Origin: Aquincola sp.
Lineage (GTDB): Bacteria; Pseudomonadota; Gammaproteobacteria; Burkholderiales; Burkholderiaceae_C
Assembly: GCA_029884035.1 (NCBI GenBank)
Contig: JAOUIM010000055.1
Coordinates: 1-13,223, forward strand
Direction of reading: 5' to 3'
Length of the DNA: 13,223 bases
Below are positions 1 through 6,414 of the stretch, piece after piece (position 1 is the first letter of the stretch; the number at the start of each line of letters is the position of its first letter). The notes below the pieces were generated by a model. The model did not search any database, was not told the origin of the DNA, and saw nothing but the letters and a program-made list of their open reading frames with translations. A program made the translations under genes and the position numbers.

Positions 1-810
1 GATGAACTCGATCGTGCGATTGACGATGTCGCCCACCATGTTCAGGTAGAACATGTTGACTGCGCCGACCGCGCCGGTGCCGTCGACGTTGAGCGCGCAG
101 GGCACACCGCCGACCAGCCAGTTCGGGTGCGGGTTCTTGCCGCCGAAGATGGTCTGGATCTTGACGATCTCCTTCTGGAAGTCGAGCGCCTCCAGGTAGT
201 GCGCCACCGCCATCAGGTTGGCCTCGGGCGGCAGCTTGTACGCCGGGCTGCCCCAGTACGCATTGGCGAAGATGCCGAGCTGGCCGCTCTCGACGAACTT
301 CTTGAGCTTGTTCTGCACCTCGCGGAAGTAGCCGAAGCTGCTGTTGGGCCACGGCGAGATGCTCTGCGCCAGTTCGCTCGTCTTCTTCGGATCGGCCTTC
401 AGCGCCGACACCACGTCGACCCAGTCGAGCGCATGCAGGTGGTAGAAGTGCACCAGGTGGTCCTGCGCATACAGCGTGGCGTGCATCAGGTTGCGGATGA
501 TGTTCGCGTTCTTCGGGATCTTGATCGCCAGCGCGTCCTCGACCGAACGCACCGAGGCCAGCGCGTGCACGCCGGTGCACACGCCGCAGATGCGTTCGGT
601 GAACGCCCACGCGTCACGCGGGTCGCGACCCTTGAGGATGACCTCGAGCCCGCGCCACATCGTGCCTGTGCTCACGGCATTGCGGATCACGTTGTCCTTG
701 TCGAGGTTGACCTCGATGCGAAGGTGGCCTTCGATGCGGGTGATCGGATCGACGACGACGCGCTTGCCGGAGTTGTCCAGCGTGAACCCTTGGGTCTGAA
801 GCGTTGCCAT
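1..810 (-). CDS. hoxG: [NiFe] hydrogenase large subunit, group 1 membrane-bound uptake type (3' end outside window)
   Basis: This subunit carries the Ni-Fe active site that splits H2; electrons pass to the small subunit and then to the quinone pool. The first 270 residues are present and the gene continues past the left edge, so the C-terminal cysteine pair (L2 motif) is not visible. Seen: a VDPITRIEGH motif at about 20-29 and the L1 motif RICGVCTGVH at 73-82, giving Ni/Fe ligands Cys75 and Cys78, followed by the typical FYHLHALDW segment and a GGKNPHPN motif. The ATG at 810 is chosen because a GGAGAAG ribosome site (817-823) lies inside the end of the small-subunit gene, only 3 bases away, which suggests translational coupling. 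The sequence resembles Cupriavidus HoxG and E. coli HyaB; hyaB or hupL are equivalent names. Family assignment is secure; the subgroup (1d) is inferred from the small subunit. Confidence 0.96.
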   Translation of the reverse strand, partial: MATLQTQGFTLDNSGKRVVVDPITRIEGHLRIEVNLDKDNVIRNAVSTGTMWRGLEVILKGRDPRDAWAFTERICGVCTGVHALASVRSVEDALAIKIPKNANIIRNLMHATLYAQDHLVHFYHLHALDWVDVVSALKADPKKTSELAQSISPWPNSSFGYFREVQNKLKKFVESGQLGIFANAYWGSPAYKLPPEANLMAVAHYLEALDFQKEIVKIQTIFGGKNPHPNWLVGGVPCALNVDGTGAVGAVNMFYLNMVGDIVNRTIEFI

Positions 811-813
811 GGT

Positions 814-1914
814 TCACTTCTCCACGGATGAGACTTGGTCGTTGGCGGTCTTGCTGCGCGCCTGCTTGATCGCGCTGACCGCCGCATGCGCAGCGAGCGC
901 CGCGCCGGCACCGACGAGGGCGGCAACGCCGATCTTGTCGGCCGTGCCCTCGGCGCCGCCGAGACCCGGCACCTGGATCGAGGTCAGGTGGTTGTAGAAG
1001 CCGCCCTTGTCCCAGAACGCGTCTTCCGAGCAGCCGATGCAGCCGTGGCCGCTCTGGATCGGGAACGACAGCCCCTCGTTCCAGCGCGTGGCCGAGCAGG
1101 CGTTGTAGGTCGTCGGGCCCTTGCAGCCGACCTTGTAGAGGCAGTAGCCCATGCGCGCACCGGCGTCGTCGAAATGCTCGACGAACTGGCCGGCGTCGAA
1201 GTGCGGCCGGCGGTAGCACTTGTCGTGCACGCGCTGGCTGTAGAACATCTTCGGCCGCCCCTGGGCATCGAGTTCGGGCAGGCGGTCGAAGGTCAGGATG
1301 TAGGTCACCACGCCGGTCATCACTTCGGCGATCGGCGGGCAGCCCGGCACCTTGATGATCGGCTTGTCGGTGATGACCTTGTGCACCGGGGTGGCACGCG
1401 TCGGATTCGGCTTGGCCGCCTGCACGCAGCCCCACGACGCGCACGAGCCCCAGGAGATGATCGCCTTGCAGTCCTTGGCCGCGTGGCGCAGCTTCTCGAC
1501 GAAGGGCTTGCCGCCCGGAATGCAGTAGATGCCGTCGTCGGCCAGCGGCGGGTTGCCCTCGACGGCCAGGATGTAGTTGCCCTTGTACTTCTTGATCGTT
1601 TCCTCGAGCGCGGCCTCGGCCTGGTGGCCGGCGGCGGCCATCAGCGTGTCGCTGTAGTCCAGCGAGATCATCGACAGCACGACGTCCTTGGCCAAGGGGT
1701 GCGACGAGCGGATGAACGATTCGCTGCAGCAGGTGCACTCCAGCCCGTGCAGCCAGATGACCGGCGTGCGCGGTTTGGTCTGCATCGCCTGCTGGATCTG
1801 TTGCGCGCCGGCCTCGCCCAGGCCGAGCGATGCGGCCGTCAGGCTGCAGAACTTGGCGAAGCTGCGACGCGAGATGCCCTGGCGGCGCATCAACTCGTAG
1901 TGGGTCTCGAACAT
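814..1914 (-). CDS. hoxK: [NiFe] hydrogenase small subunit, oxygen-tolerant type with six-Cys proximal cluster
   Basis: This electron-transfer subunit (366 aa) relays electrons from the large subunit through three Fe-S clusters to a membrane cytochrome b. Seen: a twin-arginine signal SRRSFAKF at 15-22 for export of the folded dimer; proximal-cluster cysteines 60, 63, 158 and 192 plus the two extra ones, Cys62 (CTCC) and Cys163 (CASWGC), that mark the [4Fe-3S] cluster of oxygen-tolerant group 1d enzymes; distal-cluster ligands His230, Cys233, Cys258 and Cys264; medial 3Fe-4S ligands Cys273, Cys292 and Cys295; and an Ala-rich transmembrane anchor at about 328-349. Length and order match the HoxK/HyaA/HupS family. 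The start is the ATG at 1914 with a GAGGAG site 6 bases upstream. It is the first gene of the minus-strand operon and is divergent from the ATPase genes. Oxygen tolerance is inferred from the cysteine pattern. Confidence 0.97.
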   Translation of the reverse strand: MFETHYELMRRQGISRRSFAKFCSLTAASLGLGEAGAQQIQQAMQTKPRTPVIWLHGLECTCCSESFIRSSHPLAKDVVLSMISLDYSDTLMAAAGHQAEAALEETIKKYKGNYILAVEGNPPLADDGIYCIPGGKPFVEKLRHAAKDCKAIISWGSCASWGCVQAAKPNPTRATPVHKVITDKPIIKVPGCPPIAEVMTGVVTYILTFDRLPELDAQGRPKMFYSQRVHDKCYRRPHFDAGQFVEHFDDAGARMGYCLYKVGCKGPTTYNACSATRWNEGLSFPIQSGHGCIGCSEDAFWDKGGFYNHLTSIQVPGLGGAEGTADKIGVAALVGAGAALAAHAAVSAIKQARSKTANDQVSSVEK

Positions 1915-1920
1915 TCACTT

Positions 1921-1926
1921 CTCCTC
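1921..1926 (-). promoter_or_regulatory. Ribosome binding site of hydrogenase small subunit
   Basis: GAGGAG on the minus strand, 6 bases before the ATG at 1914. The following bases GAAGTGAA are repeated almost exactly in front of the large-subunit start (813-819), so both hydrogenase genes have nearly identical initiation regions. Confidence 0.8.
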
Positions 1927-1977
1927 GAGGGGTATGCGCCGAGCGGCGCGCCGTATCCGTGGGTAATGCGGTTCGAT

Positions 1978-1989
1978 TCGCGTACGCGA
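1978..1989. repeat. 12-base perfect palindrome TCGCGTACGCGA, possible operator
   Basis: A perfect inverted repeat with no spacer lies near the middle of the divergent intergenic region. Its location would suit a regulator acting on both operons. In a GC-rich genome such a palindrome can occur by chance, and no second copy is visible in the region, so the operator role is speculative. Confidence 0.3.
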
Positions 1990-2093
1990 GATTGGGCGCT
2001 TCGAGTCGTGACGCACCTTGACGGACATCAACGATCGCTCGCTTGCGCGGCGTCACCCTTGCTCGGGGTACGCACCCCGCACCCCAGCGCAGG

Positions 2094-2099
2094 AAGGAG
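2094..2099 (+). promoter_or_regulatory. Ribosome binding site deciding the GTG start of the first ATPase gene
   Basis: AAGGAG stands 6 bases before the GTG at 2106. It favours that start over the in-frame ATG at 2043, whose extra 21 residues are Arg/Pro-rich and unlike the family. Confidence 0.75.
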
Positions 2100-2105
2100 T
2101 GGTTC

Positions 2106-2459
2106 GTGTCCAGCCACGTGTGGGCCCCCAGCGCACCAGAGCGCGATGTCGAGGCGGCGTTCGCGCAGGTGCTGCAGGCCGAGCAGGCAGCGCGCGCGGC
2201 GGTCGATGAGGCGCGCGCGCAGGCGGCGCAGGTCGCGGAGCGCTCACGCGGCGAAGTGCGCGCACGCGCCGAGCGCACGCGATCGCGCATTGCGACGGTG
2301 CGCGCCGCTTTCGAGGCAGCGCTCCAGGCCGGTCTGCAGGGACTGGCCGCCGACGCCGATGCGCTGGCCGCTGTAACGCCCCTGGTGACAAACGACCACG
2401 ATCGCATCGAGCAGGCGGTGCAGCGCGTGGCGCGGCAGTTGACGGGCGGCGAGCCGTGA
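2106..2459 (+). CDS. V/A-type ATPase peripheral-stalk subunit G/H-like coiled coil
   Basis: Small, highly charged Ala/Arg/Glu-rich protein of 117 aa, predicted to be mostly a long helix (about residues 12-80) able to form a coiled coil. In V/A-type ATPases the first gene of the operon commonly encodes such a protein (AhaH, NtpF, subunit G), which pairs with subunit E in the stator stalk holding the A3B3 head against subunit I. No family motif is strict here, so the call rests on size, helical composition and its position as first gene of an otherwise complete ATPase operon. The GTG start is supported by AAGGAG at 2094-2099. The stop overlaps the GTG of the next gene by 4 bases. Confidence 0.75.
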   Translation: MSSHVWAPSAPERDVEAAFAQVLQAEQAARAAVDEARAQAAQVAERSRGEVRARAERTRSRIATVRAAFEAALQAGLQGLAADADALAAVTPLVTNDHDRIEQAVQRVARQLTGGEP

Positions 2460-3241
2460 ACACGCTGCGCGCCGACATGGGCAGCTTGGAGTACGCGCAC
2501 GCGCGCATCTGGGCACGCTGGGGCCTGCAGCCCGACGGAATGGCTTGGCGTCGCATCGAGACCACGCGCGACCTGGCGGCGGTGCTCGAACTGGCGCGTG
2601 CGAGCGCGCTCGCACGCTGGCTGCCGGGTGTGTCGGCCGACACCGGACTGCACGGGATCGAGTCGGTGCTGCGGCGCCGCTGGCGCGAATGCGTGCGTGA
2701 GGTCGCCCGCTGGATGGCGCTGCAGTGGCAGCCGGCGATCGACTGGTGCGCCCGGTTGGCCGACCTGGCGGCCGTGCAGCACTGGGCGCGCGGCGGCGAC
2801 CGCGCGCCGTGGTTGGCGACCGACGAACAGCTGGGCGCCCTCGATGCCGCCGCCGGGGATGTGCCCGGGCACCCGAGCGCTGCCGACCCGGCGTGGCGCA
2901 ATCTGCTGTGCCACGCGCGCGAGGATCCGTCGGGCGTGCTCGGATCGTGGCTGCAAGCCTGGCGCGGCCTGCTGCCGCCCGGCGATGGCCGCGCCGCGAT
3001 CGAGCGCGAGCTGGTCGCGCTGCTCACGCGTCACGCGCAGGACTTCGGCGCGCCGCAGTCGCGCGACGGCTGGGGCCAGCGGCGCGTGCTGCACGCGCGC
3101 CTGGTCGCCTTGCTGCGCCGTCACCCGGTCGAGCCCTTGTCGGCGTTCGCGTTCCTGGCACTGCAGGCGCTCGAGCTCGAGCGCCTGCGCGCCGAGATCA
3201 TCGGCCGCGCCGCTTTCCCGCAACGGGTCTTGCACGCATGA
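2456..3241 (+). CDS. ntpC: V-type ATPase subunit C (d/AC39 family, central-stalk socket)
   Basis: 261-residue protein placed between the first stalk gene and subunit I. In this family (vATP-synt_AC39) the protein caps the proteolipid ring and accepts the rotating D/F shaft. Seen: the family opening, Tyr13 followed by Ala-Arg at 16-17 in a YAHARIWARWG stretch, and a closing helix with an ELERLRAEIIG pattern that matches the family's C-terminal signature of acidic residues followed by a basic-hydrophobic run. The middle is Trp/Arg-rich and divergent. At 261 residues it is shorter than the 320-350 common in archaeal and other bacterial members. It begins with GTG within a GTGA overlap and ends in an ATGA overlap with the subunit I gene. 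Assignment relies partly on operon context because sequence conservation is low. Confidence 0.78.
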   Translation: MNTLRADMGSLEYAHARIWARWGLQPDGMAWRRIETTRDLAAVLELARASALARWLPGVSADTGLHGIESVLRRRWRECVREVARWMALQWQPAIDWCARLADLAAVQHWARGGDRAPWLATDEQLGALDAAAGDVPGHPSAADPAWRNLLCHAREDPSGVLGSWLQAWRGLLPPGDGRAAIERELVALLTRHAQDFGAPQSRDGWGQRRVLHARLVALLRRHPVEPLSAFAFLALQALELERLRAEIIGRAAFPQRVLHA

Positions 3242-5085
3242 TCCGCCCGCGCGCCGCCCGCTGGTTCGAACTGCTCGTCGCGCGCGACGACACCACGCTT
3301 GCGCTGGAGGCGCTTGCGGCCACCGGCGCGGTCGAACTCGAGACGCGCTCGGGGGCCACACTGCCGCCAAGCTTCGACGACTTGCGACCGCTGCTGCAGC
3401 GTTTCCGCGAGCTTGGCCTGCGCTATGGTGCCTACTGGCCGCAGGACGACTTGCACCCGTCCGTGGTGCCCGAGCCGCCAACGGCTGCGCTGCAGCGCTG
3501 CGTGACGCGGCTCGAAGCCTGGGCGATCGAGGCCGAGCCCCTGATCCGCACCTTGCAGGACGGCGACGCCGAACTCGCCGACCTGGCCCGCTGGCAGTGC
3601 GTCTTCGAGCACCTCGACGACGGGCTGATCGACCTCGCACAGGCCGCCCAGGCCGGCCCGCCGCTGCTGGTGCGTCTGGCCGTCGCGCCGGCAGCGGCAA
3701 TGACCACCCCGCCGCATTCGACCTTGGCTGCGGCGTCCGACGCAGCGATCGTGCGCCACTTCGTGGCCGACGGCTGGCACCACGCGCTCGCCGTCGGCAG
3801 CGCGGCCCAGCTCCAGGCGCTCGAGCAGCTCACCGCGGCGGCCAAGGGTCGGTGGGTCGCGCCACCGGCGTGGCTGCAGCGCGACCGCGAACAAAATCGC
3901 GCCGTTGCCACGGCTCGCGTCGAGGCTCTGAGCGCGAACGCGCAGCGGTTGCGCAGCCGGCTCGCCGCACTGGCCGACGCACACGGGCTGCGGGGGGCGC
4001 TGGCCGATGCCCGCCGCCTGCAGTGGGTGATCGACAACGTGCACGGGCTCGAGGTGGGCGAGCTGTTCTGCTGGGTCACCGGCTGGACGAGCACGCTCGC
4101 CAACGGGCAAGGCGGAGCGCTGGAAGCGGCGATCGAGCGAAGTGGTGCGCGCGCGCTGCTGCGATTCCCACGTGCACCGCGCGGCGCCCATGCGCCGATG
4201 CTGCTCGCGAATCCCGCATGGGCACGGCCGTTCGAGGTGTTCGCGCGCTCGCTGGGCATGCCCTCGAGCACCGAGGCCGACCCGAGCGTGATGCTGGCGC
4301 TGGCGGTGCCGCTGATGTTCGGCTACATGTTCGGCGACGTCGGCCAGGGCCTGGTGATCGCGGCGGCGGGCTTCGTGCTGCGGCGACGATTTGCGCTGGC
4401 CCGGTTGTTCATCGCGGGCGGCCTGAGCTCGGTGCTGTTCGGCTTCCTGTTCGGCAGCGTGTTCAGCCTGCACACGCTGCACGCGCTGTGGATCGAGCCG
4501 CTGGAGGACCCGCTGGCCGTGCTGGCCGTGCCGGTGGTCGGCGGCGCGCTGCTGCTGACGATGGGGCTGCTGTTGTCCGCTCTCGGGGCGTACTGGCGCG
4601 GCGAACTCGGCGCATGGCTGGTCACCGACGTCGGCTACGTGGTGGCCTATCTCGGGCTGGTCGCGTCGGCGCTGTGGCCACCGGCGCTCGCGGTCGCGGC
4701 GGCCGGCGCCGTGTTGTTCTGCGCCGGACATGCCGCGATCGAGCGTCGTGCGCTGGCGGCGCTCGCTGCCGCGGGCGAACTGGTCGAGCGGCTGCTGCAG
4801 ATCCTCCTGAACACGCTGTCGTTCGCCCGCGTCGGTGCGTTCGCACTGGCGCACGCGGGGCTGTCCGCAGCCGTCGTCGCGCTGATGGACGCTGCGCCGA
4901 GTGCATTCGTCGCCGGCGCGGTGCTCGTGGCCGGCAACGTCGTGGTGATCGCGCTCGAGGGCCTGGTGGTGTCGATCCAGACCACGCGCCTCGTGCTGTT
5001 CGAATTCTTCACCCGATTCCTCCAGGGACAGGGGCGCGTGTTCCGCCCGCTGCCCCTGCCACCATCGACCTTGCAGGAGACCTAG
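3238..5085 (+). CDS. ntpI: V-type ATPase subunit I (a subunit, membrane stator)
   Basis: 615-residue stator protein that forms the ion half-channels next to the K ring. The soluble N-terminal half (1 to about 345) contains a helical hairpin and binds the peripheral stalks; the C-terminal half (about 348-595) has some eight hydrophobic segments, starting with PSVMLALAVPLMFGYMFGDV. The essential stator arginine is Arg531 in LSFARVGAFALAHAGLS, and a second conserved region EGLVVSIQTTRLVLFEFF has Glu574 and Arg584. The ending FLQGQGRVFRPLPLP is typical of the family. The ATG at 3238 overlaps the stop of subunit C as ATGA. Length is normal for bacterial subunit I. Family and role are secure; the residue roles come from comparison with other rotary ATPases. 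Confidence 0.95.
   Translation: MIRPRAARWFELLVARDDTTLALEALAATGAVELETRSGATLPPSFDDLRPLLQRFRELGLRYGAYWPQDDLHPSVVPEPPTAALQRCVTRLEAWAIEAEPLIRTLQDGDAELADLARWQCVFEHLDDGLIDLAQAAQAGPPLLVRLAVAPAAAMTTPPHSTLAAASDAAIVRHFVADGWHHALAVGSAAQLQALEQLTAAAKGRWVAPPAWLQRDREQNRAVATARVEALSANAQRLRSRLAALADAHGLRGALADARRLQWVIDNVHGLEVGELFCWVTGWTSTLANGQGGALEAAIERSGARALLRFPRAPRGAHAPMLLANPAWARPFEVFARSLGMPSSTEADPSVMLALAVPLMFGYMFGDVGQGLVIAAAGFVLRRRFALARLFIAGGLSSVLFGFLFGSVFSLHTLHALWIEPLEDPLAVLAVPVVGGALLLTMGLLLSALGAYWRGELGAWLVTDVGYVVAYLGLVASALWPPALAVAAAGAVLFCAGHAAIERRALAALAAAGELVERLLQILLNTLSFARVGAFALAHAGLSAAVVALMDAAPSAFVAGAVLVAGNVVVIALEGLVVSIQTTRLVLFEFFTRFLQGQGRVFRPLPLPPSTLQET
5075..5080 (+). promoter_or_regulatory. Ribosome binding site of proteolipid gene
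   Basis: AGGAGA 5 bases before the GTG at 5086, located within the last codons of subunit I. An own, well-placed site suits a gene whose product is needed in many copies per complex. Confidence 0.7.
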
Positions 5086-5439
5086 GTGAAACCGACGACG
5101 TTCAAGTTCAGTGCCGCCCTCGTGGCGGCCGCCTTTGCAGCGGCCCTCGCGGCCACTGCCTTGCTCGTGATCGCTTGGCCGGCGCACGCAGCCACCGAGG
5201 GGGGGACCACGCTGCCCGGCGAGGTGTGGGGCTGGGGCCTGGCGGCCGCCGCGTTGTCCACCGCATTCGCGGCGCTGGGCGCCGGCTTCGCGGTGGCCAA
5301 GGTCGGCACTGCAGCGATCGGAGCGTTGGCCGAGAAACCCGAACTCTTCGGCCGCCTGCTGATCTTCGTCGGCCTGGCTGAAGGCATCGCGATCTACGGC
5401 CTGATCATGTCGATCCTGATCCTGAACCGATTGGCGTGA
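5086..5439 (+). CDS. ntpK: V-type ATPase subunit K (proteolipid, rotor ring)
   Basis: 117-residue membrane protein whose copies form the rotor ring. An N-terminal hydrophobic leader (about 8-30) ends in WPAHA at 31-35, resembling a cleavable signal peptide. The mature part is a single hairpin: helix 1 at about 49-78, a polar loop AEKPELFGR (82-90) and helix 2 at about 91-113 containing the ion-carrying Glu99 in GLAEGIAIYG. The subunit therefore has one carboxylate per two-helix hairpin, as in Thermus and F-type rings, not the doubled 16 kDa form of Enterococcus or eukaryotes. The position equivalent to the sodium-binding Gln of Na+ rings appears to be Val70, and Glu99 is followed by Gly-Ile, not Ser/Thr, so proton coupling is more likely. 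GTG start with AGGAGA 5 bases upstream. Confidence 0.93.
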   Translation: MKPTTFKFSAALVAAAFAAALAATALLVIAWPAHAATEGGTTLPGEVWGWGLAAAALSTAFAALGAGFAVAKVGTAAIGALAEKPELFGRLLIFVGLAEGIAIYGLIMSILILNRLA

Positions 5440-5449
5440 GGACGGCCTG

Positions 5450-5752
5450 ATGGTCGCGTTGCACTACATCGGCGACGAGATCGGCGCGGCGGGCTGGCGC
5501 CTGGCGGGCGCTGCGGTGCGCGTGCCCGAGGCGGGCGGCGAAGCCGCGGCGCTGGAGGCGTCGCGCGGTGAGGCCGCACTGGTGCTGGTGTCGGCTGCGC
5601 TCGCGCCCCGTATTGACGCCACGCAGCTGCGGCGTGCCACCGCGGCGCCCGCGCCGCTCGTGTTCGTCGTGCCCGACACGCAGGGCGTCGCCGCCTTGCC
5701 CGATTTCGCGGCGCGGTTGCGCATGCAACTCGGCCTGGGGACGGAGCCGTGA
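5450..5752 (+). CDS. ntpG: V-type ATPase subunit F (central-stalk regulator)
   Basis: 100-residue protein with the family opening YIGDEIGAAGWRLAGAAV, which matches the usual IGD-x-G-F-x-LAG pattern, and a central strand-helix segment ALVLVSAAL followed by APLVFVVPD. These are the Rossmann-like parts of subunit F, which binds subunit D on the rotating shaft and can modulate ATPase activity. Length equals the family norm. The ATG at 5450 lies 10 bases after the subunit K stop, with a weak GAGGAC site before it; the stop overlaps the GTG of subunit E. Called subunit G (NtpG) in Enterococcus and F in archaea and Thermus. Confidence 0.88.
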   Translation: MVALHYIGDEIGAAGWRLAGAAVRVPEAGGEAAALEASRGEAALVLVSAALAPRIDATQLRRATAAPAPLVFVVPDTQGVAALPDFAARLRMQLGLGTEP

Positions 5753-6414
5753 CGCTGGCGGCCCGCACGCAGGCCCTGCTCGACCTCGTCGAACAGGAGC
5801 GGGTTCGCCGCTGCGCAGCACTGCTGGACGAGGCGCGCGCACAGGCCGACGCCCTGCAGACCGAATCGCGCGCGCAAGCGCACGCACGCATGCGCGAGGC
5901 GTTCGCCGAGGAACGTGCGCGCACGCAGTTGCGGCTTGCCGCGGCGCGGACGGAGTTGCAGACGCGCCGGCGCGCGCAAGCGCAGCGCCATCTCGAGGCG
6001 CTGCTCGCTGCGGCCTGGCAACGCCTGCCCGCCGTGCTCGTCGCGCGCTGGCAGGCCGAATCATCGCGTTCCGCCTGGGTGGCCGCCACGCTTGCGGGTG
6101 CACAGCAACTGCTGGACGCCGGGCCCTGGCAGGTCGCGCATGCGTCAGGCTGGCCCGCAAACGAACGTCAGCGCATCGCGACGCCACCGCTCGAGCTGCG
6201 CTTCAGCGAGGACCCTGCGATCGAGGCCGGCCTGCGGATCATGTCCGACGGCAACATCGTCGATGCCACGCTCGGTGGCCTGCTTGCCGACCGCGAAGAC
6301 ATCGGCGGGCGACTCGTCGCCGCGCTCGACAGTGCCGCCGAGCCGCCGAACTCGCTGCCGCCCGAAGCGTCGCCGTCGGCCGTCGGCAAGGGCGGATCGC
6401 GGGGTCCGGCATGA
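5749..6414 (+). CDS. ntpE: V-type ATPase subunit E (peripheral stalk)
   Basis: 221-residue stator protein. Residues 1 to about 85 form a long Ala/Arg/Gln-rich helix able to pair with the G/H-like subunit; a globular C-terminal domain follows, including the conserved end motif GLRIMSDGNIVDATLGGLL, in which a glycine-rich turn and the ATLGGLL strand-helix correspond to the family's VDNTLEARL region. This domain sits on top of the B subunit and anchors the stalk. A Pro/Ser/Gly-rich tail of about 28 residues after position 193 is not part of the usual domain and looks disordered. GTG start in a GTGA overlap; stop overlaps the ATG of subunit A. Confidence 0.88.
   Translation: MTLAARTQALLDLVEQERVRRCAALLDEARAQADALQTESRAQAHARMREAFAEERARTQLRLAAARTELQTRRRAQAQRHLEALLAAAWQRLPAVLVARWQAESSRSAWVAATLAGAQQLLDAGPWQVAHASGWPANERQRIATPPLELRFSEDPAIEAGLRIMSDGNIVDATLGGLLADREDIGGRLVAALDSAAEPPNSLPPEASPSAVGKGGSRGPA

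Larger units (their letters stand above)
1915..2105. promoter_or_regulatory. Divergent intergenic region between hydrogenase and V-type ATPase operons
   Basis: These 191 bases must hold the minus-strand hydrogenase leader and, unless transcription comes from elsewhere, the start of the plus-strand ATPase transcript. I see no convincing sigma-70 pair. A TTGACG hexamer at 2018-2023 could be a plus-strand -35 element, but no good -10 box follows at normal spacing. I also see no clear sigma-54 (TGGCAC-N5-TTGCA) site on either strand, although known Cupriavidus membrane-bound hydrogenase operons use one. A 12-base palindrome (1978-1989) and a short GC hairpin (1936-1949) are the only structural signals. 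Confidence 0.6.

Noticed and set aside
1936..1949. GC-rich hairpin (GCGCC-GAGC-GGCGC) as a terminator or riboswitch
   Set aside because: Only a 5-base stem with no T-run, located in the hydrogenase leader; too weak for either role.
2018..2046. Sigma-70 promoter from TTGACG at 2018
   Set aside because: No acceptable -10 hexamer at 16-18 bases; kept only as a note in the intergenic entry.
2043..2105. Upstream ATG extension of the first ATPase gene
   Set aside because: The added residues are unlike the family, and a good AAGGAG site serves the GTG at 2106 instead.
835..2376. Plus-strand open frame opposite the hydrogenase small subunit
   Set aside because: Shadow of the small-subunit gene, whose cysteine ligands are all intact on the minus strand.
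614..3700. Minus-strand open frame of about 1000 codons spanning the hydrogenase and the first ATPase genes
   Set aside because: It lies antisense or out of frame to well-supported genes, is Arg/Ala/Pro-rich without domains, and reflects GC-rich third positions.
2598..5381. Plus-strand open frame of about 900 codons overlapping subunits C, I and K
   Set aside because: Arg/Cys/Ala-rich out-of-frame translation; the other frame holds the conserved membrane protein motifs.
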